Source: Uloborus plumipes (Eukaryota; Arthropoda; Arachnida; Araneae; Uloboridae). Taken from it: a stretch of DNA of 64,000 nucleotides. Each line of letters opens with the position of its first letter. The first letter of the stretch is position 1. Shown here piece after piece: positions 46,640-59,527 of this stretch. Both the position numbers and the translations under genes were made by a program. A model generated the notes under the pieces. It was given only the letters and a program-made list of their open reading frames with translations. It was not told the DNA's origin and ran no database searches. The stretch spans positions 62,001-126,000 of the forward strand of contig JAXGGA010000460.1 in assembly GCA_038373865.1 (NCBI GenBank), written 5' to 3'.

Positions 46640-48634
46640 CATATGGGCAATTCCACGGTAACTTGCGTTACATTTCGACCAACTCTTATGCAGTTAGCTC
46701 CTTAGTACAGACAAATATTGTTACAAAAACCTTGTACAAAAGCATTCAGTGAAAATGACAATCAAAAGCAAAATTAAAATGCAAAAATATTCGATGCACT
46801 TAAATTTTACAAAATTAAGCAGTCAAAAATAAGGCAGTAACTTACGTTTCACAAAAAGGGAATGGCATAATATGAAAATTGGTTCTAAGGCAAATTTCTG
46901 CTCTATTACAGCTGTTTTCTTGTTTGAAGTATAATTTATCAGTTTCTTATAATATTTAGGAATGAATTTTCCTAAATTTAAAATTTTATTTTAAAAATTG
47001 AATTTTATGGAAATGTCTAACTGGGTAACTTACGCTACAGTAACTTACGTTACAAAATTTACTTACAAGCTTATCTTTATTACAAAAATTAATGAATGAA
47101 AATTACAGCTTAGTTTAGATAAAAATACTGAAAATTATCAATTATGAGTTAAATTTACAGAAATTTAATGCCAAACTCAATGATCAATCAAAAATATTAC
47201 AAAACATAAGACTTTTAAATGCATACTGGCCGCTGGTATTAACTAGTTCAGGTAATTCTATTTTCGAATCATGTTTTCTCTTATAATAAATTTCCTCTGT
47301 CGTTTCTGGCCATTTCTAATTGGTTCCAACAGCAGCCATTACTTTTACTTTAAACTCGTTTTTTTCAATAATCGTCACAACTCAAGGATACAATGTATTT
47401 TCGTATTTCACCACACATCAGTCACCAGCTTTTATCTCTGTTTTTTCTTCTTATTCGTTAAAATACTAACGAAACAAAACCCTACATTTTGTTCATTTCT
47501 GGTTCTTAAATGGTCATTGTCAATGTGCGGATCTTCAGAAAATATTGTTGATACATTTTGCTTTTTCTAACATATTTCAATACTGTCAAGAGTGACTTTT
47601 ATTTATGAATCTGTAATATCCACATGACTTTTCTCATACCCCTTCTACAGCGCATCTTTTCTGCAGAGTTCAGTGGCATTTTAATGCAGAACAAAATATA
47701 TTTCAATTGAAAGAGATAAACTACTTTTATATTTGTTTTTTCCCAAATATATTTGATAACTTTAAATCATAACAGAAGTCATTTTTGAATAATTCATAGT
47801 ACATTACCTCCTAAATATTCTGAATGCAGTGATATTGTTGATAGAGAATTAATATTTTAACAGCCAAAAAGAAGCATGTAATTTGTAATAAAGGTGTATT
47901 GTAATCTTATTAACAAATATACATTTTAAGAAATATGAGTAATCTAAATTAAGTAAATACAGTACAATTAAAAGAATTATTGAATAAATTACTTCTGTTA
48001 ACCACATAGGTTTTATTTACAATTTACTTTATTTCGAAACACAAGTATTGAAGTTCTACTAAGGTAACTTACGTTATCTGCATATGTGGGTAACTTACGT
48101 TACACGTTTTGATTGTAGCACAAAAAATTAAATAAACAATATTCAAAAGAAAAGTACTGTTATTTGCTTAGTACACATCGATAAGATAGAAAATATAACA
48201 TAGTTAACATTGTATTGCCCTTTCTTTATTTGCTGTAAAAACTTTAACATGTTTTTGGTAACTTACGTTACATAGAACAGAGCCTTTTTGAAATTGACTT
48301 AAATCACTTAATTAAATTGAAAACACTTGTTTCATCAATTCACAATATTAACTTAAAGTGTAATAAACAACAATCTTCCTTTGTCATATTTATCTGATGG
48401 AAAAAAATGAAACTTATCAATGTTGAAAGTTTGACCATTTGCTTCACTGAAAATAAAATACTCTAATACCAACTTCAAAGTATTACCGAAACTAAAAAAC
48501 TACATTCCTAACAAAAAATTGTTATAAATAAGAAACTTCTAACATTTTTAAACCAAAAAATATGCAGAACAGTCACATTACTTGAGTTTAATTTTTTCAA
48601 CGTTTTTCCACACTTGCATGGAATTGCCCATATG
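46640..48634. mobile_element. 2.0-kb TIR element with repeated GTAACTTACGTTAC motif
   Basis: The left end CATATGGGCAATTCCA and the right end TGGAATTGCCCATATG are inverses. GTA flanks both ends and might be a 3-bp target duplication. The word GTAACTTACGTTAC (with small variants) occurs seven times, all on the plus strand, near 46660, 46848, 47025, 47040, 48064, 48090 and 48258. The interior is AT-rich, with no recognised transposase. The terminal word resembles that of the element at 53538-54470. Confidence 0.72.
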
Positions 48635-48761
48635 GTAGGGTGTCCGTGTCTATTAACATCCAAGGTCAAAAGGTCACAAAAATCGATTTTTTGCACATTT
48701 TCACAAATATTTCGTTTCCTATTCTACCTACCTATTATACTATCAACTATTTATATGTATC

Positions 48762-48866
48762 TTTTCATCGGGAAAATTGATCGGAAGGTTATCGCTTTCC
48801 GATGAAAATTAGCTCATCGAAAACTGATTGGATACTGATCGGAACGATGTCATCGTGTGTTATGGG
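48762..48866 (+). repeat. Direct repeat of part of the ATCGG element
   Basis: This 105-bp segment (CATCGGGAAAATTGATCGG ... GGAACGATGTCATCGTG) matches 49625-49730 inside the element at 49378-49785. It is probably a fragment of a second copy. Confidence 0.7.
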
Positions 48867-49377
48867 TTATCAATATTGTAGAGGACTGAATTCCCTACAA
48901 CTTTTGTATTAAAAAAAATATGCGTTGAATCATTTTTGAGATAAAGGGCCGAGAGCTTGAGGTTAGAGCATCATTCAAGGTCAAGCGGTGGTCCCGACCA
49001 GAAACACGCCATATGTACAATAGTGAATGTAACAATTAAATCCGATCAGGATAACAGAATACTCCACTGTTAGGTAATTTGTTATAAACTAAATAAATTG
49101 TTTATATTTTTTACAGATACTAATAAAAATAAGGATAACGTATCTCCTTTTTTAAAATTTCGAACTTTCTTCGAAATATATACCGTATCTACACTAGTAA
49201 TAGGTGCACTTTAAAGATTGTTTCACTAAAAAAAAAAAAGAAAAGAAAAAAACTCGCAGTAATTATTTCTTGGAAAAGATAAAGTAAAGCTTTGTAAGAG
49301 TTATCTCCATTCTTCTCAGTATTTGACAAATAAAAATGGCAAATAATTTACCGTAGTTGATTTTGAGGGTATATTCC

Positions 49378-49785
49378 TAGCAGCATAATCTCATCGGCCG
49401 ATGATCGACCATTCATCGAAACCCGATGAAATTTTTATCGGCCGATGATCGATTCCAATGAGTTCTCATCGGGAATTGCACCAATATGTCTCATCGGCCA
49501 AACATAATCCGAGCAGCAAAATCCTGTGAGTTTTGCTCGAAAGACAATGAGATTCGGAGCAATTTACGAGCAGTGCAGTCCCGTGCCGATGGAATTTAGG
49601 ATCAATTTTGGATGCTCGGCTTATTTTCATCGGGAAAGTTGATCGGAAAGATATCGCTTTTCGATGAAAAGTAGGTCATCGAAAACCGTGCTCGATACTG
49701 ATCGGAACGATGTCATCGTGCGTTACGGGATCAGTGTACGAGGAGTTCGATGATCGGCCGAGCAAAATCCGATGAGTTGATGCTA
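49378..49785. mobile_element. ATCGGCCGATGATCG-rich MITE-like element
   Basis: TAGCAGCATAATCTCATCGG at the left pairs imperfectly with the inverse of CCGATGAGTTGATGCTA at the right. The interior is full of ATCGGCCGATGATCG and GAGCA(A)AATCC words on both strands, giving many small hairpins. The target duplication is not clear, and there is no coding. Confidence 0.55.
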
Positions 49786-51246
49786 CTTGAGATGTATTTC
49801 ATAATGCTTCTATTATCATAATCAATTGATGATATCACTAGCGGTTTTGAATGACTTACTCCGTAAAATAAGTAATAAATCAAGTTTTGAAACTTTGCAC
49901 TGATTATATGTCCTTTAATTTAAATCTGTTTAGTTAGTTGTGCTTAAAACAGTTAACACATGCAAAAAGAAATTAACTGAAGATAAAGTAGAAAATGAAG
50001 CAATATTTGCTGATTGATAAAATAATTATTTACTTATCTACCTTTTTTGCTCATACATTAAACACATTGGACCACAATTCATAACCAAATGAAGCATCGA
50101 CATTTGCCGTTATTCCACTTTATATGAAACATAGTAGGTTAGTAAATATTTGCAAATTATTTATTTTAACACTATACTTCAGTTCGGAAAAACTTTAAAC
50201 AATAAATCACATAACTGCTTAGAAAATGTTGTAACGTTAAAAATTTTAAAATCGTGTGTCGAATTGTTTTTTGCAGTGATTTCCTGTCAAATACTCTTGA
50301 CAACCAATAGTTTCAGGATAAAATATGCCTTTCACTATTTCTAAAAATTGAGAATTGCGTCAAAGACAGCTGCAGCTACTTTATTTCGACAAGTATTTCC
50401 CATTTTTTCGCTTTTAAACTTATTATAATCTGTAATTTTCTAATGTGTAAGAAATTCTTCAGTACTTTGGACAGATGTCAAACACATTAGAAAAGGTATC
50501 TTAATCTTGCGGCAGAATAAGCATCGTTCGAAGATTTTTTTTTTTTTTTTAATCGACTTTGGAAAAACGTAAACAAAAGTTTTGAGAAGCTAAAAGAAAG
50601 AAACATGGGTTATTGCTGGAATAATAAAAATGTGCCTTATCATAACGAACTGTTTCTTTTATTTTATTTATTTTATTTTTTAATTTTAATACTTGCAACA
50701 TCTCGGTAGTTCCTTTGAAAGCACAGAAGAATTGTATCTTACTCATGCTTTCTGTATTCATCTCTTATTAGTCTCATTTTCTAGAAAATGAAATAAGATA
50801 ATAGATAAGCATCCTTGAAAAGAGTACAATTAATGTTTGATAAATTCGTATTAAAGACGAACGTTTGAAACATCATCATACAGCAAAAAAACTTGAAGAT
50901 ACAATATGTTAGAGTAAACATAATTTTTCCCTTTAAATTAGTATAAGGTTGGAGTTATGATATTTTTGCAAACAGTATTTAGTAAAAAATTGCGGTATGT
51001 GTTACAACATTTTAAGAACATATAAATGTAAAATATATGAAATAATAATCATAAGAAGAAGAATGTTAACAATGCTTAAGTACAAAAATAAGTAAACCCA
51101 AGTAGCACCAAGTAGTATCAACGTTGGCGATAAAATGTTTAACTTAATCATCAACATTGTAATTTTTATCCTCTACATTTCACACATAAAAGTGCAATAA
51201 CCCAATAAAGCATTATAAAGTTTACAAATACCTTTGTGCTATTGAT
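49786..51246. other. AT-rich stretch without recognised feature
   Basis: No gene or structured repeat is seen. A T-run lies near 50537-50550. Confidence 0.45.
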
Positions 51247-51460
51247 GTAGAGAAAAATACAACGTTAAGGAGGCACAAATAAGCAGGGATACTGTAGACA
51301 CATGTTTCGGCGGTACAAGGAACGCCTTTTTCAATGCAAAAAAAAAAAAAAAGTGCTTATGGATGCACAGACATCCGAAAGGCGTCCCTTGTAACGCCGA
51401 AACACGTGTCTGCAGTATCCCTGCTTATTTGTGCCTCCTTAACGTTGTATTTTTCTCTAC
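51247..51460. mobile_element. 214-bp palindromic MITE
   Basis: GTAGAGAAAAATACAACG at the left is matched in inverse at the right. The arms (about 84 bp) pair almost fully through AGGAGGCACAAATAAGCAGG and an ACACRTGTTTCGGCG segment. A short loop contains an A-run. There is no coding. Confidence 0.85.
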
Positions 51461-53537
51461 AAACCATTATGAGTTGATACATTTTATATTAAACAGTCTA
51501 TTAAAACAATAAAAAAATCCCCTGCAGCAGATGCAACAGTTTTTTCACAAAACAGCTTACAAAGGCTAAAAATAAGTTACATCTTTTTTTTTCTTTCTTT
51601 TTTTTTTTTTTTTTTTTTTGGTCACGGATTTTATGAAAAACGGTCATTACTATTTTTTAATGTAGTTAAATTTTAAAAATTTCCAGAGAAAATATTTAAA
51701 TGATATGATTCAATTACATTGTTTTATATTAACAGGCGTTTTAAAACACAATCTTTTCAAAAAACGTTAACATTTCATTTACTCGTTTTTGAATTTTTCT
51801 ATCACAAAATATTTGTTTGAAAGCTTAGTAAACTAGAGCAATTACCGTAAATAAATAACAATGTTTTCTGGAATATAAAAATAATAAAACTTAGTTACCG
51901 TTTCTTGTTTAAAAAATCAAAATTTTAGTTTTTAATCAGAAAAAAATCCGTATATTTATTGAGAAACACAATTTATCTTAAAAAAATGTAAGAACTTTTT
52001 ACAAAGATGGGGTTTTTGAAGCTTCAACATTAGCTTCAGAATTAAAAAAAAACCCTTCTAACGACGTTATTTTACAAAGCTAGCTTTTTTTCCTGCATTT
52101 CATTTTTTAAAATTAATTTTATTCCATCAAGAAGGAACTTGAAGAAAATTCAAAACTAGCTTCGTTAAACGAAATGCGTTTTTGCTTTCGATGTCTTAAC
52201 TTTCTAACTCCGTATTCATTATACACGATTTTGCATATGTGGCTTCCTTTTTTCTTCCTCAGAGTTTTAAAAGCAAAATAGCGCTTTTTTAGTAAAAAAA
52301 AAAGTTATCAACTAAACAGAGCATGTTTTTACCTCATTCCAAATTATCCAAGGAAAAAGTCGAAAGCAATACAGATCAAAATTTGTCATCTCCGTTTTTG
52401 AAAACAAAACAGAGAATAAAAAGGTCTCAACCCCTCAGAGCAGTAATATCACTTTTGTTAAGAGTAGAGCTATATATATATATATATATTTTAAATAACG
52501 TATAAAACTCACTGATAAATAATTATATGCAGTTAAATTCAATATGATGCACAGACACACACAAGTAAGAAAGCTAAACGTTTACAAACAATGTTGGCCA
52601 AATTTTTCAATTATTTTTTCTTCTATAAAAGGGTGTTTTTGCATAAGTTCGACAACCTTTCAAAAAGTTTAGGGGGAAAAAAGACGAATTGGAATAATAG
52701 AGCATTACAAGCTCTGAAGAGTTTTCAACGTGAGACTTAATTAAAAGAAAAAAAAAACATTGTTAGACAAAGAAGATACAAACATTATAACTAGGAAAAT
52801 GTTCATGGTGATAGGCATGAAGAGCATTTAATTTTAAAATCTTAGATGTTTTTTTAATAGGATTAATATCACACAACGATGGTTTATACAGGTAATATAT
52901 GTTGTTGCTTAGTGAGTTCCATAGTGAAGAGAACTTACTAATGACAAAAAAAATAATGCAAAACTTTTGACGAATGCAATAAATAAAATATCACACATTT
53001 TAAATACATGTCAGCAATGTTTCTTCACAAATTTCTCATAAATGTATAAATACAAAAAAAAAAAAAGTCTGGATGAAATAACTAGACTCAGAATAATATT
53101 TTTCAACATCTTAAAAATGTTCCGTGGCTCGCAAGTTTTGAAAATACGTTTAAATTTTCTTTAATGCCCTTTTAATAAATAATTTACTATCCTTTGTAGT
53201 AAAGCCGTGAAAGGCATATCTAAAGCTTTTCTTTGATAAGCATGGAATTTATCTGAATGAAAAACAGCTTCACAGGATTAATTTGAATATGAAAGGAACT
53301 TTTCATAGCATTGGCTTTGAATAATTTTACTCGAAAATAAAGCTGGAATGATAAGAGTCTCGATAAAAGTGCGTTAATATTCACTAAAAATGCTATAATT
53401 AAGGAATTACGTTCAAAGTGTACTTTGAAACTTTGAAGTATAAATTATTCCATTTTCTTCTGTTTTATGGAATTTCATGATGTAAGAGTTGGGAGAGGGA
53501 ACAAGTTCAGGCAAAGATTGAAAGAAAATTTAGCAGT
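51461..53537. other. AT-rich stretch without recognised feature
   Basis: No gene is supported. It holds a T-run near 51599-51619, a short (TA)n near 52471-52488 and other homopolymers. Confidence 0.45.
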
Positions 53538-54470
53538 ATATGGGTCATTCCAGCGAAAATGGTACAAATCATGTCCGAGACTTTAGATTTTTTAAAATCA
53601 ATTTTAATAACTACCACCCATTAAGTGTACTTTTTATTGGTTTTCCATTTAATTTTGTGCGATCAAGTATCAATTTATTAGGTATAATCCATTTAGATAT
53701 ACCACAAAGAAAAAAATATCTTTGTCAGAAGAAGGAGAAAATGACGTGTCCCATCTTCAAATTGCTAGAATTTTAAATGTGATTTGGAATTAAACTGAAA
53801 TGTAACAACAAAATAAGTTGCACTGCACTGCACAAAAGGTGCTTCTGACACCATTTCTGCAATTTATTACGCAAATGAACAAAAATTTTCCCAAAAAGCA
53901 CTGTCATTTATCCATGTCCCTAGATTTTCTATGTTTCGAATTGTCCATTCTGTTACAAGCCTTTTGGAAATAAAATAAACAATTGCATTCAATCTTATTT
54001 ATTTATTTTTTTAATATAGGTAGTATAACTGCTACATTGAATTATGTAGTCAACAACCAGGAGAAGTCTCATTCTTTTCTTATGGTAGTTAATTTGAACT
54101 TTTGGATGTCCACTCTGTTTCAGTCCATTTCACGATGAAATAAATAGATTTTTTCTTGAAATTGCAGACTTACAGTTTTAGGCGGTTTATTCCACTTTAT
54201 GCTTGTTCTGTGATTCTAACCTTTCTTTGTGATTATAAAGATATTTTTAAAGGCATAATTGTCCACTCTGTTATATGTCCACTCTGCTACACAAAGTGAC
54301 CAAAATACTTAAAATCCTTTCATAAATGAGTCATGTACTAGTTATTTACACTTCATTATACACAAATAAATGAAAACTCAATTAAAAAAATATGATTAGC
54401 TGGTAGAAATTATTTAAATTGATAATCATAAGTAAAGAGTTTCAGACATGATTTGTACCATGACCCATAT
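53538..54470. mobile_element. 933-bp TIR element with repeated GTCCACTCTGTTACA motif
   Basis: The left end ATATGGGTCATTCC, followed by GGTACAAATCATGTC, pairs with the right end GACATGATTTGTACCATGACCCATAT (54445-54470). The left arm has an extra segment of about 11 bp. The word GTCCA(C/T)TCTGTTA and variants occurs near 53943, 54109, 54260 and 54276, all on the plus strand. The 78-codon frame starting at 53540 lies over the left terminus and is not credible as a gene. Confidence 0.72.
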
Positions 54471-57291
54471 CATTTGAGCAACAATATTTTTTTTTCAGAT
54501 GGAAGCAAGATTTTTTAATATATACTTAGAAATGCTAATGGTTTATTTCTAAAATTAACCTACATATGTCTGTTCGGGTTTCTGTGATTTTGCGGTACAG
54601 CATTCGTTTCTGATGCCAAAGGTCGTGGGTTTTTTTTCCTTTCAGGTGTCTTGGCTGTCACGTCCTCTCTTTGTACTGAGAATTTCTCCTGTGCTCTCCT
54701 ATATGTTAAAAAGTAGGTATAACCTCTCAAGGAAAGGGCAATCCGTATCTTCACAGTGATTTCTCAATAGGACAAGGATGCAACAATATACATCCTATTG
54801 AACTGAAAACTGAAAAGAAAAACTTTTCCTCTCACTCTTCCTCCGCATTTTTTACAATTAAGAATGTTTTGTAAAGACCCCACCCCTCCCCACACCCTCC
54901 GAAAAAGAATAAGATATGCATTATTTTACAACAAATTTGTTTAATTCTTGGTCCACTACTGTTTACTAGTGTAAAATCTTGTTATTGTTCTAGGAACCCA
55001 AATTATGTCGCTGACAAATTTAAAAAGAGAACTATCTGCCATGCTAAGTGCAAAAGTGGTATCTGCAGTCGAGCTCAAACTGAGATATTACTCTTTAAAG
55101 CTTTTCTTCACCATGTATTTGATTCAGATAATACTTTCTCAGATTATTTTTAAAAATATTTCTCGTTCTCAAATGACCATAAATTATTGTATTTAGGTAA
55201 AATGCGTCACAAAAATAACCTTGTGGCGATAACTCAATTTAAAAAAAAAAGTACAGATATGACTGTTGTGCTTAGCACGACAGTATTGTTGTATATTGTC
55301 ATTTCTTCTTGTGAGTAAATAACAATAGAAAAGTGAAACGCTGCCCAATAAGGCCGTGATTGACATTATTGCCTGTGGTATCCTATTGAGACACATAAGG
55401 ATCTGGAGAAGGATATGATGTACTGCACAGCATATACTGCCCGAAATGCGTGTAGGGGTGAACAAATAAATGAACCAATAAATAAAAAATAATAAAAAAA
55501 ATGAATAAAAATGAAATATTTATCCTTACAAAGAATCTGAAGAGAGGTGCCCTTCATTTTATTGCTGCAAATAAGGAATTTTATATGAAGATGACAATTT
55601 ATGAAATGTGAATAAATATGCTTTTACATTGATAATAACGAATTTTTTAGATCTTTTTGGCATATTTTCAGAATTAGCCTTATTATGCTGCATTGTTTCT
55701 AACAACGCCAATTTGCTGCTTTTTTGTTTAACTGCTGCTAAACGCAATAAACAATTTAAATTTCCTCAAAAAATGATTCCATATTAATTTTTATCAGTCA
55801 TTTGATGAATTGTGCGAAGTCGATCTACAGTTGAACCATAAATGAACAAATTTTGGATACTGAGTTAGTTAACATGCTATTTCAAATGCTAACTTTTTGA
55901 AAAAATTTTACAGTACATTTGGGATTTACTGATTAGCACCATCATTTGGCTATTTCTTGAGCCTTTTCTATAGTAATAAATTTATTGAAAGGTACCATTT
56001 AGAAGAATCGAGAAAAAGGTTAAAAACTACTTGACACTGAATTAGTGATCGGTTCCGCTGAAAATAACCTGAGTGTCATTGCAAATACTTTGCCAGAAAA
56101 ACGTGTTTTTGCGGTATGTCCATATATCTTTAGGAAAAGAAACTCAGTCCTGAATGCTTCTTTAGCCCACTTGTACTTTACTTTTCTTTAAGTCGCAACG
56201 AAAAATAGTTCACAACTCACTTTGAAAATCAAAATGGGTTTTGTATACCTTAGATCATACAAACCCGCCAAAATTAAAAACTTTTCACGATTTCCAATAA
56301 TTTGTCTTAACTATAAGAAAGAATAATAATGACACTCAATTGACAAAACGAATGAAGCTTCTCTAGTTAAATGTACTAGGCTATGACACCGAAAATAATC
56401 AACGAATATCTTTTTGAAAGTATCATTGAATTCTCTGAAAATTCGTATGCTGTACATTCATATGCTGTAAATTTGAGGAAAAAAACTGAAGAGCATTCAA
56501 TGGGCTTGAAACTTCAGAAAATATTTAATATTCACTAAATAATAAAATTAAACAATTTTTGAAAATTCATCAGTGTCATCGTTTAAAATTTAATGTCAAG
56601 CTTTGAAATCAAAAGCTCAATGTATAACTACAACCAATTTTTAAAATGCGTACTCGTTAGTAGATTTCTGTTAATTTTTTACCTATAAATTTTATTAAAA
56701 GGGTAATGGATTATTATTCAAAAAGCAGCCCTCATTAAATAAAACTGCATTTTCCTCCTGCTTTCTCCATCTCCCCACTTCTAATTTTTTTCACCTTTTT
56801 CATAAGTGATGCTAAACGTGTTGAGATTTTTTTTACTGTTACACTACATGAAACTGTTGTTTCTCTGCTAAAGTACAGCTTTTTTCAATGTTTTAAAATG
56901 CTTTGGCTTTTCCTTGAAAGAAATCTCTTAAGAATTTTAGCAATTATTTTCAACAAATTTAAAATGTTAATGACCAATAAAGCATTTTAACACAGAGCAT
57001 TAAAAACTCTAAGGTTTGGAGCTGCTTAGACGTTTGAAAATATTGAAAAAAATAATCTACGATTTGTCTTCTAGCAAAATATTTAAATAGGAAATGATAG
57101 GGAAAGCACTAGACGCAGTCAATCCAAGACTAAAAGGTATTTAATAGCTTATTTACATCTTCTAAAAACCGTTTAGGACATATTTCGTTTAGAAATAAAA
57201 AATGGTTAAATGTATCTATAATTAGTAATATATGGAACTAAACCCTCGAGCAATTCAATTATACATGTATGAATTTATATTTTAAACACAG
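54471..57291. other. Gene-free stretch
   Basis: No gene is supported. A copy of the dispersed repeat seen at 35956 lies at 55042-55089. The rest is AT-rich with short unsupported open frames. Confidence 0.45.
55042..55089 (+). repeat. Dispersed repeat TGCTAAGTGCAAAAGTGG, copy 2
   Basis: Matches 35956-36003 in the same orientation, sharing TGGTATCTGCAG and AACTGAGATATT. Confidence 0.6.
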
Positions 57292-57293
57292 TA

Positions 57294-58633
57294 GGGGAGA
57301 CTGGGTACGGTTGTGACAATTTTCATTTGCTCCCCCATAGATTCCTTAGCAATGCCTGTGAGCTGGTTTAAAGTTGTTTTTATGTTAAAGTGTTTATTTG
57401 CCTGCTTATAAACACTAAAAGTGTCTCCATAAGTACAATAGTTAACTCACAGGACCAAACTAAACAAAAAAGGAAAAAATGTCACAACCGACCCCACCCC
57501 AGGGGCGGTTGTGACAGTGCTTGGGGTCTGTTGTGACAAGTTCAAAAATACAGCAAAACAGTCTAGATCACTTTTAATTCCAAGTAATATTAAACGTAAT
57601 TCAGCATAACCTTCATCTGGGAAAGTTTAACATTTAACAATGTGTCTCGTTCAGTTGAAGTAGCCTTATACCAAGTCTTACAAAAATATCAGGTTTTTGA
57701 AATTTCGTAACGTCTGTTTTGGCATTATTATGCACATCCTGTGTGTCATAACCGTGTCTGTTCATAACAATTCTCAAGTATCAAAGAAAGATTCTACATT
57801 TATTTGTTTTATTGAAGCTTGTTACTCTTGAAAGGCTAGTTGCATGAGCTACACGAACAGACGTGAAACATTTCTATTCATAAATGAACGGGACCATTTC
57901 TCAGTAGCCATTTTACTCTCATATCTTCTTTCAGCGTATATGCAAGCTCAAAAGCACTTTATTATGAGCAATATAACCTATGCACAAGTTGCTTTCATTG
58001 TGACAGCGCCGGCCGGCTCCATCGCGTTTACGAATGAATGTTTCGTAGCAAAGACTTACGATAAACGTTGCATTTCCAAAGCTGTCCGAAAGAAAAAAAA
58101 GTTTCATTTCTTTATAAGCGTCTTTATATTTCATTAGGTCACACTGCCCTATTTCTGTCTTCTCCAAGCGTATTATGGGCATCAAATATGATAAAAACAT
58201 GCTTTACTCGTGTCACAACCGTCCCCACGCAATTTGTCACAACCGACCCCAACCCACTACTTTTGAAAACAGCAATCGCCATAGCAATACAAAATAGCCT
58301 ACATAAAAAGTAATCACTGCTATTTCACTATTAAGCTTCACTACTAACGGGGAGAAAACTTTCATTTCTCTATCTGTACCCATTCAACAGGAATTACTAA
58401 AAGACATCGAACAAAAAAACTTACTTTTGACTGTTAAAAAGTAACCAACCCCTCTGCTAGCGTTAATGTCGCTCGATGGCTACCGCAATGCTTTGACACA
58501 CATTCAGACAAACATGCTGATACTCTCTCTCTTTGCTTCAACCAGGTATTAATTATGGTTTAGCTAATATAACGACTGTCACAACCGCCCCGCGTCACAA
58601 CCGCCCCGCGTCACAACCGTCCCCAGTCTCCTC
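57294..58633. mobile_element. 1.34-kb TIR element with repeated GTCACAACCG motifs
   Basis: The left end GGGGAGACTGGGTACGG and the right end CCGTCCCCAGTCTCCTC are inverses, flanked by TA (57292-57293, 58634-58635). GTCACAACCG-CCCC words and their inverses occur about nine times, clustered near both ends (57310, 57481-57538, 58212-58255, 58578-58620). Two overlapping open frames in the middle (97 and 89 codons, opposite strands) match no family I recognise. The superfamily is not certain. Confidence 0.78.
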
Positions 58634-58635
58634 TA

Positions 58636-59527
58636 TTTATATAAATTACTTAAAAACTGATATTATGAGTGTGGTGGATAATGTATAAATATATAAAGGA
58701 ATAAATGAATACAGGATGGTCGAAAAAGTTTCTGCTATAAAAAATAACGTATATTTATTAATTAATTTTATTAATAAAATTTTAAAGTAAAATATTTTAT
58801 CCGCTGTACCAATCGAAATAGAGTTTCAGAAATATATGATGGATGTATTTTTAAAAACCACAAATGGTGTTGGTTTCTAACTGTTTTCTCGTTTATTTTT
58901 TGATGTATGCATATTTTACATCCGATAATAAACCACAATTTAAAATTGAAATAAATTCAGTCAAAAGTATTTTTTATAAGTTTTTAATCAAAACTTTTAA
59001 TTACCTTAAAATATATGCTTTTAAGTCATGCGAATAAAATGCATCTTCTGTAAGCTGGATTGCACTTCAATAGAAGAAAAATAAATATGAAAGAACGCTT
59101 TTATATTATCTTCTCTTATTAATATTTGTATGGGTGATTAACTACGGAAATAGTCGCTACGGGGTATAATGCCTTAAAAGAAGTCCTTAAGAGTGTTTTT
59201 TATATGCTTTAACCTCAAGTATTTAAACAAACTATTTTTAATTTCATTCGTATGTACAATATAGTAAGAATAAGAAACATAAAAAAAATCATCTTAACTT
59301 AGATTTGAAATAATATGATATTAAGTACAATCGCTATTATAAAATGCCTCAATAAATGTTTTGAGGATTATGCATCGAACAATAAAAACATTTATGTAGT
59401 TTCCATGTTACGGTTTGGAAAATAAACGCAATTTATTGTTAAAAAATATTCCTTTTAACTGCCTCTTAACTTTGAGAAAAATTTGACTGTCATCCCGCGT
59501 ATTGTGTTCTTATTTTTTTTTTATTTT
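58636..59527. other. AT-rich stretch without recognised feature
   Basis: No gene, inverted repeat or matching segment is recognised. Confidence 0.45.

Noticed and set aside
57844..58200. Overlapping frames of 97 and 89 codons on opposite strands in the GTCACAACCG element
   Set aside because: No transposase-like motif on either strand, and opposite-strand overlap suggests chance.
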